This document shows, piece by piece, positions 15,852-22,657 of a stretch of DNA of 31,512 nucleotides (within the stretch, counting starts at the first letter, position 1; each line of letters begins with the position of its first letter). A program made the position numbers and the translations under genes. The notes under the pieces are model-generated. The model was given only the letters and a program-made list of their open reading frames with translations, was not told where the DNA came from and ran no database searches. Origin of the DNA: CAYWIT01 sp964458415 (GTDB lineage: Bacteria; Pseudomonadota; Alphaproteobacteria; Micavibrionales; UBA2020); assembly GCA_964458415.1 (NCBI GenBank), contig CAYWIT010000026.1, positions 1 through 31,512 of the forward strand, in the 5' to 3' direction.

Positions 15852-17015
15852 ATGAAAGGCCGTAAACCATTTGGGTCGCGCGTCAGAAAAGCATTTGTTA
15901 TCGCGACGGCCGCGTTGGGGTTGGGCGCTTCGACCGGAATCATCGAAAGTCTCGACAAAAATCCCGTGACGGATACGCAGAATGTGACGACCTATCATGA
16001 AGGCACCTCCGCCCAATATGGTTATAACATCTCGCCGTTGGACCAGATGTGGAAACATACGCTGCAATTCAGATCGGAAGACCAGCGGATAGAAGATCTG
16101 CTGGCGGCGGCCGGTGCAGGGGACAGCTGGCGTGTCCAGGCGCTGATCGATCATGGGATCAATACCGGAGATGAGGGCGTTGCGGCGCTGGAGGCGGCTA
16201 TTCGCGGGCATCATGCCGATGTGGTCGGCGTTTTGCTGGAGGGCGGTGTTTCCGCCAGTGCGGACAGGAGCAATACGCTTATCGGCGCCGCTATTCTCGG
16301 GGACACGAGGATTGCAGAGATGCTATTGGTGCGCGGGGCTGATGCAACGGCGCAGGACAGCATGGCCTTGCGTGCGGCAGCGTCTGACGGCAATCTGCCC
16401 ATGGTCCGGATGCTGGTTGCGGCTGGCGCAGATCCCGGCGCCATGGGGAGTCAGGCGCTGATTGATGCCGCCAGCTGGGGGCATGCCGGCGTTGTCGAAT
16501 ATCTTTTGACGACGACAAAGACTTTCCGGTTGTCGGAGGACGGCTTTGATCTTGTGCGGGTTCCCGATGCAGAAGGATTTTCGCTGCAAGGCAGCACGAC
16601 TTTTACCTATAAGGCGGTGGATATCCATGCCTTCGGCGATGCGGCTTTGCAAGCAGCGGTCGATGGCGGGCATGAAGACGTTGCGAAAATGCTGATTGCA
16701 GCCGGGGCCAATGTAAACGTGCGGAACGGAGAGCCTCTGGCCAGTGCGGTTTTCAGCGGGAATCAGCAGCTTGTAAGCTTCATGCTGATGAATGGCGCAG
16801 ATATCAATGCCGGGACGGGCAAGGCGCTGAACATGGCGGTGATGATCGACGATGCAAGCATGGCAAGGCTTTTGGTGAATTCCGGCGCGGATATGAGCCT
16901 GAACCTCCAGACACTGGATATGCTTGCGCAATCAATCAATCCGGATATGAAGGAGGCCGTTCCTCTGGGGCCGGTCGGAAAGATAAAGCCGCTCTCTAGC
17001 GGTTTCGGGATCTGA
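15852..17015 (+). CDS. ankyrin-repeat protein with N-terminal signal or anchor
   Basis: A 387-residue protein. The N-terminus is basic (MKGRKPFGSRVRK) followed by a hydrophobic run, AFVIATAALGLGASTG (14-29), so it is either exported or anchored with the repeats in the periplasm. A linker (30-78) precedes eight or so ankyrin-like repeats (about 80-355), for example HHADVVGVLLEGGVSASA, LPMVRMLVAAGADPGA and HEDVAKMLIAAGANVN. A 35-residue insertion near 222-258 interrupts them. The end, IKPLSSGFGI, is of the Phe-containing kind seen in other local proteins. GGGAGG sits 6 nt before the ATG. It lacks the LW module of the operon proteins. Confidence 0.82.
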   Translation: MKGRKPFGSRVRKAFVIATAALGLGASTGIIESLDKNPVTDTQNVTTYHEGTSAQYGYNISPLDQMWKHTLQFRSEDQRIEDLLAAAGAGDSWRVQALIDHGINTGDEGVAALEAAIRGHHADVVGVLLEGGVSASADRSNTLIGAAILGDTRIAEMLLVRGADATAQDSMALRAAASDGNLPMVRMLVAAGADPGAMGSQALIDAASWGHAGVVEYLLTTTKTFRLSEDGFDLVRVPDAEGFSLQGSTTFTYKAVDIHAFGDAALQAAVDGGHEDVAKMLIAAGANVNVRNGEPLASAVFSGNQQLVSFMLMNGADINAGTGKALNMAVMIDDASMARLLVNSGADMSLNLQTLDMLAQSINPDMKEAVPLGPVGKIKPLSSGFGI

Positions 17016-17100
17016 TTTTCGTGTTTACTTATTCTTCATGCTTTTGTGATTAACTGCGCAGACTTTCGAATAAAAGCGGAAACGAGAAAAAGGAGCGGAC

Positions 17101-17703
17101 ATGCAGGGACATCCGGTACGCAAAGCGGTGGAATCCGCACCCTTCATCGGGGTTGAAATCGTCGATGCGCTTGGTGCTGCGGATGTGAATGATCTCTGCG
17201 ATGCGATGGATGCCGCTATTGAAAGCGGCGGCGGCTTTGGCTGGCTTGTCCCCCCGGCGCGGGATATGATGGAGCGTTACTGGCGCGGCGTGCTTGTGGT
17301 GCCGGAGCGGAATTTGCTGCTGGCGCGGCTGGACGGCGTTGTTTGCGGCGCCGTGCAGCTTGTGGAACCCAGTCGTCATAACGAGGCGCAGGCCTTTTCC
17401 GCGACGCTGCTGGCGGCTTTTGTCGCCCCTTGGGCGCGCGGGCGCGGTGTGGGACGCAAGATGATCGAGACGGCGGAAAAGCTGGCACTTGAAATGGGCT
17501 ACCGCGTGTTGCAGCTGGATGTGCGGGAAACGCAGTCCAGCGCCATCCATCTCTACGAGAATATGGGCTATCGCCGCTGGGGAGAGAATCCCGCTTATGC
17601 ACTGGTAGAAGGCCGCATGCTGACGGGGTATTACTACAGCAAGCAGATTGGGCCACTTTTTGTCCCAAAGGCGCCGTTGAAGGCGTGCAAGGAAAAGCAG
17701 TAA
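17101..17703 (+). CDS. GNAT-family N-acetyltransferase
   Basis: A 200-residue acetyltransferase of the GNAT superfamily, which moves an acetyl group from acetyl-CoA to an amine. The pyrophosphate-binding signature is RGRGVGRKM (R113, G116, G118), preceded by the strand FVAPWA. The later motif SSAIHLYENMGYRRWG (146-161) is the typical C-terminal alpha4-beta7 region. The protein may act on a small molecule or a peptide; the substrate cannot be told. AAAAAGGAGCGGAC before the ATG at 17101 is a good ribosome site. The last 25 residues are outside the usual fold. It stands as a single gene. Confidence 0.88.
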   Translation: MQGHPVRKAVESAPFIGVEIVDALGAADVNDLCDAMDAAIESGGGFGWLVPPARDMMERYWRGVLVVPERNLLLARLDGVVCGAVQLVEPSRHNEAQAFSATLLAAFVAPWARGRGVGRKMIETAEKLALEMGYRVLQLDVRETQSSAIHLYENMGYRRWGENPAYALVEGRMLTGYYYSKQIGPLFVPKAPLKACKEKQ

Positions 17704-17725
17704 GTAGTGTATTTGTTGAATCTCT

Positions 17726-17745
17726 GGGGCAAATGACTTTGCCCC
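17726..17745. other. perfect 8-bp hairpin without a T run
   Basis: GGGGCAAA (17726-17733) pairs completely with TTTGCCCC (17738-17745) around the loop TGAC, 22 nt after the acetyltransferase stop. The sequence after it is not T-rich, so it is not a classical intrinsic terminator. It may stabilise the 3' end of the mRNA or mark a protein-binding palindrome. Confidence 0.5.
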
Positions 17746-17785
17746 CGGATCAGCAATGGGCATCGAGAGTTTCTATTCGATTTTA

Positions 17786-17814
17786 TTGACATAGCTAAAA
17801 AATAGAGCTATTAA
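17786..17814 (+). promoter_or_regulatory. strong promoter containing a palindrome
   Basis: TTGACA (17786-17791), a 17-nt spacer and TATTAA (17809-17814), about 42 nt before the GTG at 17857. Inside it a perfect inverted repeat, ATAGCT (17791-17796) and AGCTAT (17806-17811), spans the spacer and touches both hexamers. It is well placed to act as an operator. The downstream gene may encode an HTH domain, so autoregulation is possible. Confidence 0.6.
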
Positions 17815-17856
17815 TAAGCCTGAATTACCGCATGAATTTATTGCAGGAGCTTCCAA

Positions 17857-18600
17857 GTGAAAAAAACGCCGTATGATCCAGGTCTGATTTTTCCAGCTGT
17901 CACCCCTTTGCAGGAGGTTATTGCCGAAGCCGCGGCCAGACAGAACAATTCAAGTGACCCCATGGCGCCAGCCGAGGCCAAAGCCAAAGCGGAGGTTTAC
18001 AAGGGGCTGTACGATGACGCTTTACAGCGGTTATCAGGGCCGGACATGCTGACGATTGATCAGGCGGCGGCGCTGTTATCGATCACGGTTGCGGAATACC
18101 AGAAAAAAGCGGAGCAGGGAGAGGTTCTCCTGATCCAGATGGAAGGCAAAAAAGTCGTTCCGGCCTGGATCTTTGACAAGCAAGGCCGGATTGACGAATT
18201 GAAGCTTGATATTGCGAGGGAGTTCGCGCTTGAAGGCACGGACTATTTTAAATTTCTCGATTATTTCAGGTTCATGACGGTTGAAAAGGCTGATATCGTG
18301 CCGTTTCTGCCTCCCCAGACATTGCGAGATATTTATGAAAGCGCCGGATTGACGGGCGTCAAGTGCAAGCTGGGAGTCAAGGGGACCATGAATTGGCTGG
18401 CGGACCGGCGTGACCAAAATGAGGCGTTCTTTGATCTGCTGATCCGTCATCTGGATGCCGCTTTGATTCACGGGGGCTGGGATGCTGCGGGCGGGTTATC
18501 GCGTCCTTTTAGGGATAAATATAAAATTTCGGGGGAAACCATGGATGAGCGGTATGCGGCTGCCATGAAGAAACCGCCAGCCCCGCCCGCAGGCCCATAA
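17857..18600 (+). CDS. hypothetical protein with an excisionase-like HTH segment
   Basis: A 247-residue cytosolic protein. The most telling part is about 64-107: MLTIDQAAALLSITVAEYQK, then GEVLLIQMEGKKVVPAWIFD. This matches the plan of excisionase/MerR-type winged helices (helix-turn-helix, then a strand with GxxxxIxxxGxxxxPxW). The N-terminal 60 residues and the C-terminal 140 are helical and not recognised. The tail is KKPPAPPAGP. The start is GTG at 17857, chosen because AGGAG lies 9 nt upstream. DNA binding is an inference from this one segment. The stop is separated by a single base from the stop of trmL on the other strand. Confidence 0.7.
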   Translation: MKKTPYDPGLIFPAVTPLQEVIAEAAARQNNSSDPMAPAEAKAKAEVYKGLYDDALQRLSGPDMLTIDQAAALLSITVAEYQKKAEQGEVLLIQMEGKKVVPAWIFDKQGRIDELKLDIAREFALEGTDYFKFLDYFRFMTVEKADIVPFLPPQTLRDIYESAGLTGVKCKLGVKGTMNWLADRRDQNEAFFDLLIRHLDAALIHGGWDAAGGLSRPFRDKYKISGETMDERYAAAMKKPPAPPAGP

Positions 18601-18601
18601 A

Positions 18602-19063
18602 TTATTTTTGCCAGGCGGGAAACAGTCCCGTCTGGCGCAGCGCTTCGCCCAGCACCAGCGTGGCGGCGACCGCCACATTAAGCGATCGCAGCTCCGGCAT
18701 CATCGGGATCAGTACGCGCGCCTCACAGGAGGCATGCACGTCACCCGGCACCCCCGCGCTCTCGCGTCCGGTCAGTAAAATATCATCAGGCCTGAAAATG
18801 AAACCCAAAAAGGAAGTTTCGGCTTTGGTGGTGAGCAGGACAAGGCGGGCGGTCTTTTTGGTTTCAATGAATTTTTCCCAGCTGGCGTGGCGGGAGAGGG
18901 CAAGATGGTCGAGGTAATCCATGCCGGCACGTTTCAGGTTTTTGTCCGTCAGCAGAAACCCGCAGGGCTCGATAATGTCCAGCGGTACGCCCAGACAGGC
19001 GCAGAGTCGCATCAGGGTTCCGGTATTTTGCGGAATATCCGGCTGGTAAAGAGCAAGGCGCAT
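18602..19063 (-). CDS. trmL: tRNA (cytidine/uridine-34-2'-O)-methyltransferase TrmL
   Basis: A SPOUT-class enzyme that methylates the 2'-hydroxyl of the wobble base in certain tRNA-Leu species, using S-adenosylmethionine. At 153 residues it is full length. Signatures are the N-terminal LALYQPDIPQNTGTLMRLCA (3-22), the cofactor-knot strand LLTGRESAGVP (96-106) and the C-terminal loop IPMMPELRSLNVAVA (119-133). In relatives the second motif is often FGxExxGLP, so the GRE here is a mild variation. The start codon shares one base with the stop of the upstream membrane protein gene (TGATG), which indicates translational coupling. Confidence 0.93.
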   Translation of the reverse strand: MRLALYQPDIPQNTGTLMRLCACLGVPLDIIEPCGFLLTDKNLKRAGMDYLDHLALSRHASWEKFIETKKTARLVLLTTKAETSFLGFIFRPDDILLTGRESAGVPGDVHASCEARVLIPMMPELRSLNVAVAATLVLGEALRQTGLFPAWQK

Positions 19064-19725
19064 CAGGGTTTAGGGCTGTTGGGCCAGTGGGGCGGTGTCC
19101 AGTCCTTTGGCGGTGTAGAGGGCTGGGGCGTATTGAATTTCCCTGTGATTTCTGAGGGCATTTTTGTGATGTTCTGGTCGCAGGCAAAAGGCTGTTGGTT
19201 TTTTTCGCGTTCTGCTTCCGCTTGTTTCCGGCTCGGTTTGAAAAAGTAATATCCGGCTGTGCCCTTGTTGACGAGCGGGCCGATGACCAGAACCGCCGGC
19301 CAGAAAGGTGTACCGATAATGGCAAGCGGTAGTTTCTTGAGCGGTTGTAGCAAGCCTGCTTTGAGGCCTTCCTTTAAAAAACCATATCTGGCGTTTTTCA
19401 GGGCGGGTTTTTCAGCGGCGATCTTGCCGACCAGGCCTTGGCAGTGTTTGTCGGCGTCAACAAGCATGCCGAGGCCATTCGCCAGAATGATCGAGGCTCC
19501 GATGGCGCCGGCAGTCCAGAGGGCCCAGAGGGGCAAGGCGGCTGCGGTGGTCGCGACAAAAAGTCCGGTGAGGAGGGCGCTCGTGGTCGCAATACGTCCA
19601 ATATGACGGCCAACAATAAATGATTTGCGGGTTTTCTCCGGTAAAGCCCAATAGGCATTTAGTGAATCAATCCCGTTTTCATCAATATTTTTGTGGGATT
19701 TCGAGTTTTCGGATGCTTCTGACAT
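19063..19725 (-). CDS. membrane protein with TM hairpin and Pro-rich tail, upstream of trmL
   Basis: A 220-residue protein of unknown function. A hydrophilic N-terminus (1-40) is followed by a hairpin of two helices (about 47-64 and 66-88, TAGAIGASIILANGLGMLV), a charged linker, a third hydrophobic stretch (about 133-152, LPLAIIGTPFWPAVLVIGPL) and a hydrophilic tail rich in Pro that ends PPHWPNSPKP. The ATG at 19725 has AAAGG 7 nt upstream. The in-frame ATG at 19782 lies on the -35 of the promoter and was rejected. It is the first gene of a two-gene unit with trmL. Confidence 0.72.
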   Translation of the reverse strand: MSEASENSKSHKNIDENGIDSLNAYWALPEKTRKSFIVGRHIGRIATTSALLTGLFVATTAAALPLWALWTAGAIGASIILANGLGMLVDADKHCQGLVGKIAAEKPALKNARYGFLKEGLKAGLLQPLKKLPLAIIGTPFWPAVLVIGPLVNKGTAGYYFFKPSRKQAEAEREKNQQPFACDQNITKMPSEITGKFNTPQPSTPPKDWTPPHWPNSPKP

Positions 19726-19745
19726 AATACAACCTTTGCACTTAC

Positions 19746-19776
19746 GTAAACTTGTAGGGGGGCTCTGTAAACTTGT
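19746..19776. repeat. 10-bp direct repeat spaced two helical turns
   Basis: GTAAACTTGT occurs at 19746-19755 and again at 19767-19776, a centre-to-centre distance of 21 bp. The first copy covers most of the -10 and the second covers part of the -35 of the minus-strand promoter. Such a layout suits binding of a dimer or two proteins on one face of the helix. Confidence 0.55.
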
Positions 19777-19779
19777 CAA
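19751..19779 (-). promoter_or_regulatory. promoter of the TM-hairpin gene and trmL
   Basis: On the minus strand, a perfect TTGACA (19779-19774), 17 nt and TACAAG (19756-19751), about 25 nt before the ATG at 19725. The spacer contains a C6 run. The rest of the gap to petA (19780-19951) must contain the pet promoter; I could not place it convincingly. Confidence 0.6.
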
Positions 19780-19951
19780 CATAAAATTTGCACTGGTTTG
19801 GGCTTAAAGAATTTCTTTTTGAGCAAATTTTTAATCGGATGCTCTTTTATTTTCAAATAATTAGAGTAATATCGCCAGATGATCCTGAAGAGACGCTCAG
19901 GACGTGAATTCGTACGAAAAGGGTACGCATATAATACAACGGGAAGAGAAT

Positions 19952-20482
19952 ATGGACGCAGTTAAAGATGGGGCCTCGCGGCGTGATTTTCTGGTTCTGA
20001 CGGCGGGGGCGATGGGCGCAGTCGGTGCCGGTTCGGCGCTCTGGCCGCTGATTGACAGCATGAATCCGGCGGCGGATACGCTGGCGCTGGCAACAACGGA
20101 AGTCGATATCAGCGCTGTCGAGGCGGGGCAGACGATTGTGGCGGTCTGGCGCGGGGCGCCGGTCTTCATTCGCCGTCGCACGGCAGAAGAAATCGCGCAG
20201 GCGAAAGCCGATGATGCGGCGGATTTGCGCGATGTGCAGACGGATACGGATCGTGCGGTAAAACCGGAATGGCTGGTTGTCAAAGGGGTCTGCACCCATC
20301 TGGGCTGCATTCCGCTGGGCTCGAAGATGGGGCAGCCGCGCGGAGATTTTGGCGGCTGGTTCTGTCCTTGCCACGGGTCGCATTACGATACGTCCGGCCG
20401 GATCCGCAAGGGGCCGGCTCCGAAAAACCTGGCTGTGCCAAAATACGAATTCATCACGGATACACTGATCCGCATCGGCTAA
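19952..20482 (+). CDS. petA: ubiquinol-cytochrome c reductase Rieske iron-sulphur subunit
   Basis: The Rieske 2Fe-2S subunit of the bc1 complex, which takes electrons from ubiquinol at the Qo site; inner membrane, periplasmic head. At 176 residues it is full length. A twin-arginine signal-anchor (SRRDFLVLTAGAMGAVGAG) fits Tat export. Cluster ligands are in CTHLGC (C114, H116, C119) and CPCHGSHYD (C138, C140, H141), giving the two Cys and two His ligands plus the disulphide pair. GGGAAGAG precedes the ATG at 19952; the ORF reads on to 19904 but that start has no ribosome site. First gene of petABC. Confidence 0.96.
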   Translation: MDAVKDGASRRDFLVLTAGAMGAVGAGSALWPLIDSMNPAADTLALATTEVDISAVEAGQTIVAVWRGAPVFIRRRTAEEIAQAKADDAADLRDVQTDTDRAVKPEWLVVKGVCTHLGCIPLGSKMGQPRGDFGGWFCPCHGSHYDTSGRIRKGPAPKNLAVPKYEFITDTLIRIG

Positions 20483-20510
20483 CGACAATATTCAAGAGAG
20501 AAAAACAACG

Positions 20511-21752
20511 ATGGCTTCCTCAAACAGAGAAAAATTCAGCAATCCCGTGATTGAATGGGTGGATCAGCGCCTGCCTTTGTTTACCATGCTGAACAAGGAA
20601 TACGGGGCTTTTCCGACACCCAGAAATTTCAACTATCTCTGGAATTTCGGCGCGATCGCGATGACGATGCTCGGCATCATGATTCTGAGCGGCATTTTTC
20701 TGGCGATGAGCTTTACGCCGCATACGGGCTATGCCTTTGACAGCGTCGAGCGGATCATGCGGGACGTGAATTACGGCTGGCTGCTGCGCTATGTCCATAT
20801 GAACGGCGCGTCGTTCTTTTTCATCGCCGTTTATATCCACATCGCCCGGGGCCTTTATTACGGTTCGTATAAAAAGCCGCGCGAGCTGCTGTGGATTTTC
20901 GGCGTTGTCCTGCTGCTGTTGATGATGGCGACGGCGTTCATGGGCTATGCCCTGCCGTGGAGCCAGATGTCCGGCTGGGGCGTGACCGTTATCACCAGCC
21001 TTTTCGCCAAATTCCCGGTGATCGGGGACGGGATGGTGACCTGGCTCTGGGGCGGTTTTTCCGTGGACAATCCGACGCTCAACCGCTTTTTTGCATTGCA
21101 CTTCCTGCTGCCGTTCGTGATCTGTGGTGTGGTTTTCGTGCATGTCTGGGCTTTGCATGTGACCGGGTCGAATAACCCGACGGGCGTCGAGCCGAAATCC
21201 GCCAAGGATACGGTGACGTTTCACCCGTATTACACGACGAAGGACAGCTTCGGTCTGGTCGTGTTTCTGACGGTGTTCTTTGCGGTGGTGTTCTTTGCGC
21301 CGCTGGCCCTGACCGAGTTTGACCATTTCCGTCCTTTTGATCCGATGCAGACTCCCGCGCATATCGTGCCGGAATGGTATTTTCTGCCGTTCTACGCCAT
21401 CCTGCGGTCATTCACGTTTGACCTCCCGCTGCTTTCGGCGGCATTGCAAGGCGTTCTGGCGATGTTCGGATCGATCGTTCTGCTGTTCTTTCTGCCCTGG
21501 CTGGATACATCCGCAGTAAAAAGCGCGCGTTATCGCCCGATATACAAATGGTGCCTGCTGCTGTTGCTTGTGACCATGTTTGCACTGGGCTATGCCGGCG
21601 CGATGCCTGCGGAAGGGATTCCCATGCGTATCGGCCAAGTTGCGACAGCTTATTATTTCCTGCACTTCCTCGTGCTGGTGCCCTTGCTGGGGCGTAAAGA
21701 AAAAACCTGTCCTCTGCCGGACAGCATCAGCGCTGACAGCTGCTGCAAATAA
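20511..21752 (+). CDS. petB: cytochrome b of the bc1 complex
   Basis: The membrane core of the bc1 complex, with hemes bL and bH and both quinone sites. It has 413 residues and about eight or nine hydrophobic helices. Heme ligands are paired as H96/H110 and H197/H211, each pair 14 residues apart. The Qo-site PEWY motif is at 287-290, followed by FLPFYAILRS. The conserved GYALPWSQMSGWG block is at 145-157. It follows petA by 28 nt. The C-terminal 15 residues are unusual, ending SADSCCK with two adjacent cysteines that have no known role in the family. It is unsplit, as in other alphaproteobacteria. Confidence 0.96.
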   Translation: MASSNREKFSNPVIEWVDQRLPLFTMLNKEYGAFPTPRNFNYLWNFGAIAMTMLGIMILSGIFLAMSFTPHTGYAFDSVERIMRDVNYGWLLRYVHMNGASFFFIAVYIHIARGLYYGSYKKPRELLWIFGVVLLLLMMATAFMGYALPWSQMSGWGVTVITSLFAKFPVIGDGMVTWLWGGFSVDNPTLNRFFALHFLLPFVICGVVFVHVWALHVTGSNNPTGVEPKSAKDTVTFHPYYTTKDSFGLVVFLTVFFAVVFFAPLALTEFDHFRPFDPMQTPAHIVPEWYFLPFYAILRSFTFDLPLLSAALQGVLAMFGSIVLLFFLPWLDTSAVKSARYRPIYKWCLLLLLVTMFALGYAGAMPAEGIPMRIGQVATAYYFLHFLVLVPLLGRKEKTCPLPDSISADSCCK

Positions 21753-21778
21753 GTCCGTATGACAAAGGAGACTAAAAA

Positions 21779-22537
21779 ATGAAAAAAATCCTCTCTCTGA
21801 TGGTCGTTGCCGGGACACTGGCCTTCTCGCCGCCGGTGCAGGCCGCTGAAAGCGCTGTGCCGCCGGAAATGCGCTGGCAGCATCAGGGCGTATTTGGCAC
21901 CTACGACAAGGCGGCTCTGCAGCGCGGTTTTCAGGTTTATAAGGAAGTTTGTGCGGCCTGTCATTCCATGAAGCTGGTATCTTACCGGGATCTTTCCGGC
22001 CTCGGTTATAACGAGGACGAGATCAAGGCGGTCGCTGGCGAATATACCGTTATGGATGGCCCGAATGATGACGGCGAGATGTTCGAGCGTAAAGCGCTGC
22101 CGTCTGACCGTTTCAAGTCGCCTTTTGCGAACGACAAGGCGGCGCGTGCTGCCAATAACGGGGCTCTGCCGCCGGACATGTCGTTGCTGGTCAAGGCGCG
22201 GCATGGCGGCGAAGATTATATTTTCGGGCTTCTGACCGGTTATGAAGAGCCGCCCGCCGGTGTGGATCTGATGTCGGGGATGAGCTGGAACCGGTATTTC
22301 CCGGGCAACCAGATCGCCATGGCGCCGCCGCTGATGGCGGGGCAGGTGACTTATTCGGACGGGACTTCTTCCAGTCTGGAGCAGCAGGCACGGGACGTTG
22401 CGCAGTTTCTGGCCTGGGCTTCCGAGCCACATATGGAAGAGCGCAAGATGATGGGGATCAAGGTTATCCTGTTCTTGTTGATTTTTGCGGGGATTATGTA
22501 TGCGACCAAGCGCAGGGTTTGGGCGGACGTGCACTGA
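21779..22537 (+). CDS. petC: cytochrome c1 of the bc1 complex
   Basis: The c-type heme subunit that passes electrons from the Rieske protein to soluble cytochrome c. It has 252 residues: a signal peptide (1-23, cleavage after VQAA), the heme site CAACH (58-62), a likely axial methionine in the MAPPLM segment (181-186) and one C-terminal membrane anchor (about 227-242, IKVILFLLIFAGIMYATKR). AAAGGAGAC lies 7 nt before the ATG. It is encoded as a separate protein rather than fused to cytochrome b. Last gene of petABC; no clear intrinsic terminator was seen in the next 100 nt. Confidence 0.95.
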   Translation: MKKILSLMVVAGTLAFSPPVQAAESAVPPEMRWQHQGVFGTYDKAALQRGFQVYKEVCAACHSMKLVSYRDLSGLGYNEDEIKAVAGEYTVMDGPNDDGEMFERKALPSDRFKSPFANDKAARAANNGALPPDMSLLVKARHGGEDYIFGLLTGYEEPPAGVDLMSGMSWNRYFPGNQIAMAPPLMAGQVTYSDGTSSSLEQQARDVAQFLAWASEPHMEERKMMGIKVILFLLIFAGIMYATKRRVWADVH

Positions 22538-22607
22538 TCGCAGGACCCGCTGAGAGAAACTGACGGAATATCCGCAGAATAATAAAAACGGCATTGGGGG
22601 GTGTGGG

Positions 22608-22637
22608 TTGAAGCCGGTTTAAAGAAGCGGTGATAAT
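22608..22637 (+). promoter_or_regulatory. promoter of the Na/Pi cotransporter gene
   Basis: TTGAAG (22608-22613), an 18-nt spacer and GATAAT (22632-22637). Transcription would begin near 22644, leaving a leader of about 14 nt that contains GGAG (22647-22650) and ends at the ATT start at 22658. This spacing supports the start proposed for the gene. Confidence 0.55.
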
Positions 22638-22657
22638 TTTTTTGTTGGAGAACGGCC

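Noticed and set aside
20520..21362. 280-codon minus-strand ORF
   Set aside because: Antisense to cytochrome b, which is certain. The product is Arg/His/Gln-rich without motifs.
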